Assembly: GCA_039821645.1 (NCBI GenBank)
Contig: JBCBNU010000015.1
Coordinates: 1-50,057, forward strand
Length of the DNA stretch: 50,057 nucleotides
From: CALBPI01 sp039821645
GTDB lineage: Bacteria > Pseudomonadota > Gammaproteobacteria > Steroidobacterales > Woeseiaceae
Reading direction: 5' to 3'
Shown here one piece after another: positions 48,768 to 50,057 of the stretch (positions are counted from its first letter, which is position 1; each line of letters opens with the position of its first letter). A program made the translations under genes and the position numbers. The notes under the pieces were generated by a model. The model did not search any database. It worked only from the letters and a program-made list of their open reading frames with translations, and was not told the origin of the DNA.

Positions 48768-50057
48768 ATGGGCGTATGCGATTATCGGCTCGTGCGTCGA
48801 TTTAACCATTACGTTATTTTCTTGATCCTGATGTGCTGCGGCCCGGTTTCCGCCGCGGCAGATCTTGACGACATCATTGCCGAAGTGGACCAGCTTCAGG
48901 GGGCCGGTCGACTCAGCGATGCGGAGTCGCTCGCCCGATCCGCACTGGAGGACCCGGCCAATAACCTCCGCTCGGAAGGCAAATCGAGACTCCAACGAAA
49001 ACTCGGAACCATCCACATAGACCAGAATCGGTACGACGACGCAGAAGCTACATTGCGTGCGTCTCTGGAGAACCTCACGAATACCGCGCCTTCCAGCGAC
49101 CGCGGAAACTCCCTTTTGCAACTCGGACGCGTGTACCGCTATCGAGCGGAGTTCACGAAAGCTCTGGAATACATCGGCCTCGCATCAGAACAGTTCACGG
49201 CCGTAAATGACCAAACCGGCATGGTCAGCGTCTATAACACCTACGGTGTGGTTTATCGATTTCTCGGGCAGTTGGAACAATCTCTCGAATGGCACCAACG
49301 GTCGCTCGCGATCTCACGGCTTACCGAAGACCAGACAGGCGTCGCGGACGGGTTATTCAACGTGGCTTCGATTCATGAGTCTCTCGACGAATTCGATGAA
49401 GCACACAAGTTCTATGAGGATGCACTCGAGATTGACCGCGGCCTGGGTAACAAGCGGAATATTGCTTACAGCCATCTGCGACTCGGGATGGTCGATCTCG
49501 AGACCCGATCGTTTGACGAGGCCAAGGGTCATATCGATACCGCGGTTGAACTGTTCGCTGGTATCGATACACCGCGGGACTACCAATGGGCATTGTCGAC
49601 TCGCGCACGACTCGAGAGTCTGACGGGCGATCGCGAAGCGGCACGCAATGCGCTGCTCGATATTCTGGCCCTCTGCGAGCGCAGTGCCTGGCCGATTCTT
49701 GCCAACCGTGTCCGAGAGTGGCTGGCATCGATTGAACTCGAAACTGGCAACTTTGACCTCGCGCTCGATTACCTTAACGCAGCGCTTGACGATGCGATCG
49801 AACAACAATCACTGCAACGAGTGCTCGACCTCTACGATCTAGAAATCAAGGTATATGAGGCCAAAGGCGAACCCGGTGCAGCGCTCGCAGCGATGCGCCG
49901 ACGGATAGAACTGAAAGACAATCTGTCGGACACCTTAAGAGTATCTGTAATGGCCGCCATCCAGGGCGAGGTAGAGTTCGAACGGCAAGCGAATCTGCTC
50001 AAGGCCGCAGAGCAACGCAATCAGATTAACGAGCTCTCCATGCAGCGAGAGGCGAGT
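48768..50057 (+). CDS. Secreted/membrane TPR repeat protein, 3' end outside window
   Basis: An open frame of 430 codons runs off the right edge. The N-terminal signal (RRFNHYVIFLILMCCGPVSA, cleavage near VSA-AAD) precedes many TPR units with the conserved pattern (e.g. LGRVYRYRAEFTKALEYI, TYGVVYRFLGQLEQSLEWHQRSLAI, NVASIHESLDEFDEAHKFYEDALEI). The last part (VEFERQANLLKAAEQRNQINEL) becomes coiled and often leads, in this family, to a TM helix and then a GGDEF or kinase/HTH output domain; that would be just outside this window. The start may be ATG 48768 or GTG 48792; neither has a good ribosome site. It is divergent from the ATPase gene. Confidence 0.7.
   Translation, partial: MGVCDYRLVRRFNHYVIFLILMCCGPVSAAADLDDIIAEVDQLQGAGRLSDAESLARSALEDPANNLRSEGKSRLQRKLGTIHIDQNRYDDAEATLRASLENLTNTAPSSDRGNSLLQLGRVYRYRAEFTKALEYIGLASEQFTAVNDQTGMVSVYNTYGVVYRFLGQLEQSLEWHQRSLAISRLTEDQTGVADGLFNVASIHESLDEFDEAHKFYEDALEIDRGLGNKRNIAYSHLRLGMVDLETRSFDEAKGHIDTAVELFAGIDTPRDYQWALSTRARLESLTGDREAARNALLDILALCERSAWPILANRVREWLASIELETGNFDLALDYLNAALDDAIEQQSLQRVLDLYDLEIKVYEAKGEPGAALAAMRRRIELKDNLSDTLRVSVMAAIQGEVEFERQANLLKAAEQRNQINELSMQREAS

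Noticed and set aside
1..50057. CRISPR arrays, tRNA/rRNA genes, insertion sequences, prophage
   Set aside because: Looked for repeat-spacer patterns, cloverleaf-like segments, transposase or integrase motifs and flanking inverted repeats; none seen. A tRNA or rRNA search by covariance model was not possible here.

Overview
The window reads as one contiguous stretch of a bacterial chromosome. Base composition is moderately GC-rich, coding is dense on both strands, Shine-Dalgarno sites are ordinary, and ATG and GTG starts are both common. The gene set is envelope-rich and aerobic: a Bcr/CflA transporter, RarD, PsiE, a CpxR/CpxA/Spy-like set, a cyanide-insensitive-type bd oxidase, WS/DGAT, a large TonB-dependent receptor and a PQQ quinohemoprotein. 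This suggests a free-living, probably marine or soil gammaproteobacterium, but the taxon is inference from gene content only. I see no rRNA, tRNA, CRISPR array, transposase, integrase or prophage gene.

Layout. 1-6.8 kb holds metabolic and transport genes: the end of an MFS pump, a saccharopine-dehydrogenase-like reductase, a GlpD-like FAD oxidase, RarD, a LysR regulator divergent from an FMN azoreductase, and a branched-chain aminotransferase. 6.9-11 kb holds an MsbA-like ABC exporter meeting a large membrane TPR/TolB-like protein tail to tail. 11.1-21.1 kb is an envelope-stress-looking block. It contains a CpxR/CpxA-like two-component system, a YeiH-type transporter with a uridine kinase, and a Spy/CpxP-like chaperone. 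Divergent from the last is a co-directional run of glyoxalase, M48 lipoprotein protease-TPR, and three coiled-coil or membrane proteins of poorly known function. Upstream of both cpxR and spy I find the same 10-bp-period repeat, TTGAC-N5-TTGAC, which ties these genes into one likely regulon. 21.3-25.6 kb holds a WS/DGAT acyltransferase with a lysine-rich tail, acetoacetyl-CoA synthetase and PsiE.

25.6-28.4 kb is a small glycan locus (GT2, FkbM methyltransferase, GT4). 28.4-31.5 kb holds a CHASE-type sensor kinase whose phosphoacceptor histidine is replaced by arginine, its overlapping CheY-like partner, and a TMEM175-type channel. 31.5-35.2 kb is a tight operon of GbsR/MarR-type regulator, cydA, cydB and an uncharacterised double-anchored membrane protein. 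35.5-41.6 kb holds an RRM RNA-binding protein with a clear terminator, then acyl-CoA, redox and monooxygenase genes. 41.0-47.4 kb looks like a substrate-acquisition and oxidation cluster. A PQQ/cytochrome c lipoprotein (PVA-dehydrogenase-like) and a VOC protein are divergent from a TonB-dependent receptor, an SDR and a CMD-family protein. 47.4-50 kb holds an AAA ATPase preceded by a 20-bp palindrome, and the start of a secreted or membrane TPR protein that runs off the end.

The best candidates for something new are the three-gene coiled-coil/membrane module at 17.5-21.1 kb with its M48 protease, the cpxR/spy operator repeats, the His-to-Arg sensor kinase, and the unknown fourth gene of the bd-oxidase operon. 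Starts were chosen by Shine-Dalgarno fit, family N-termini and overlap with neighbours; several differ from the longest open frame, and this is stated in each entry.
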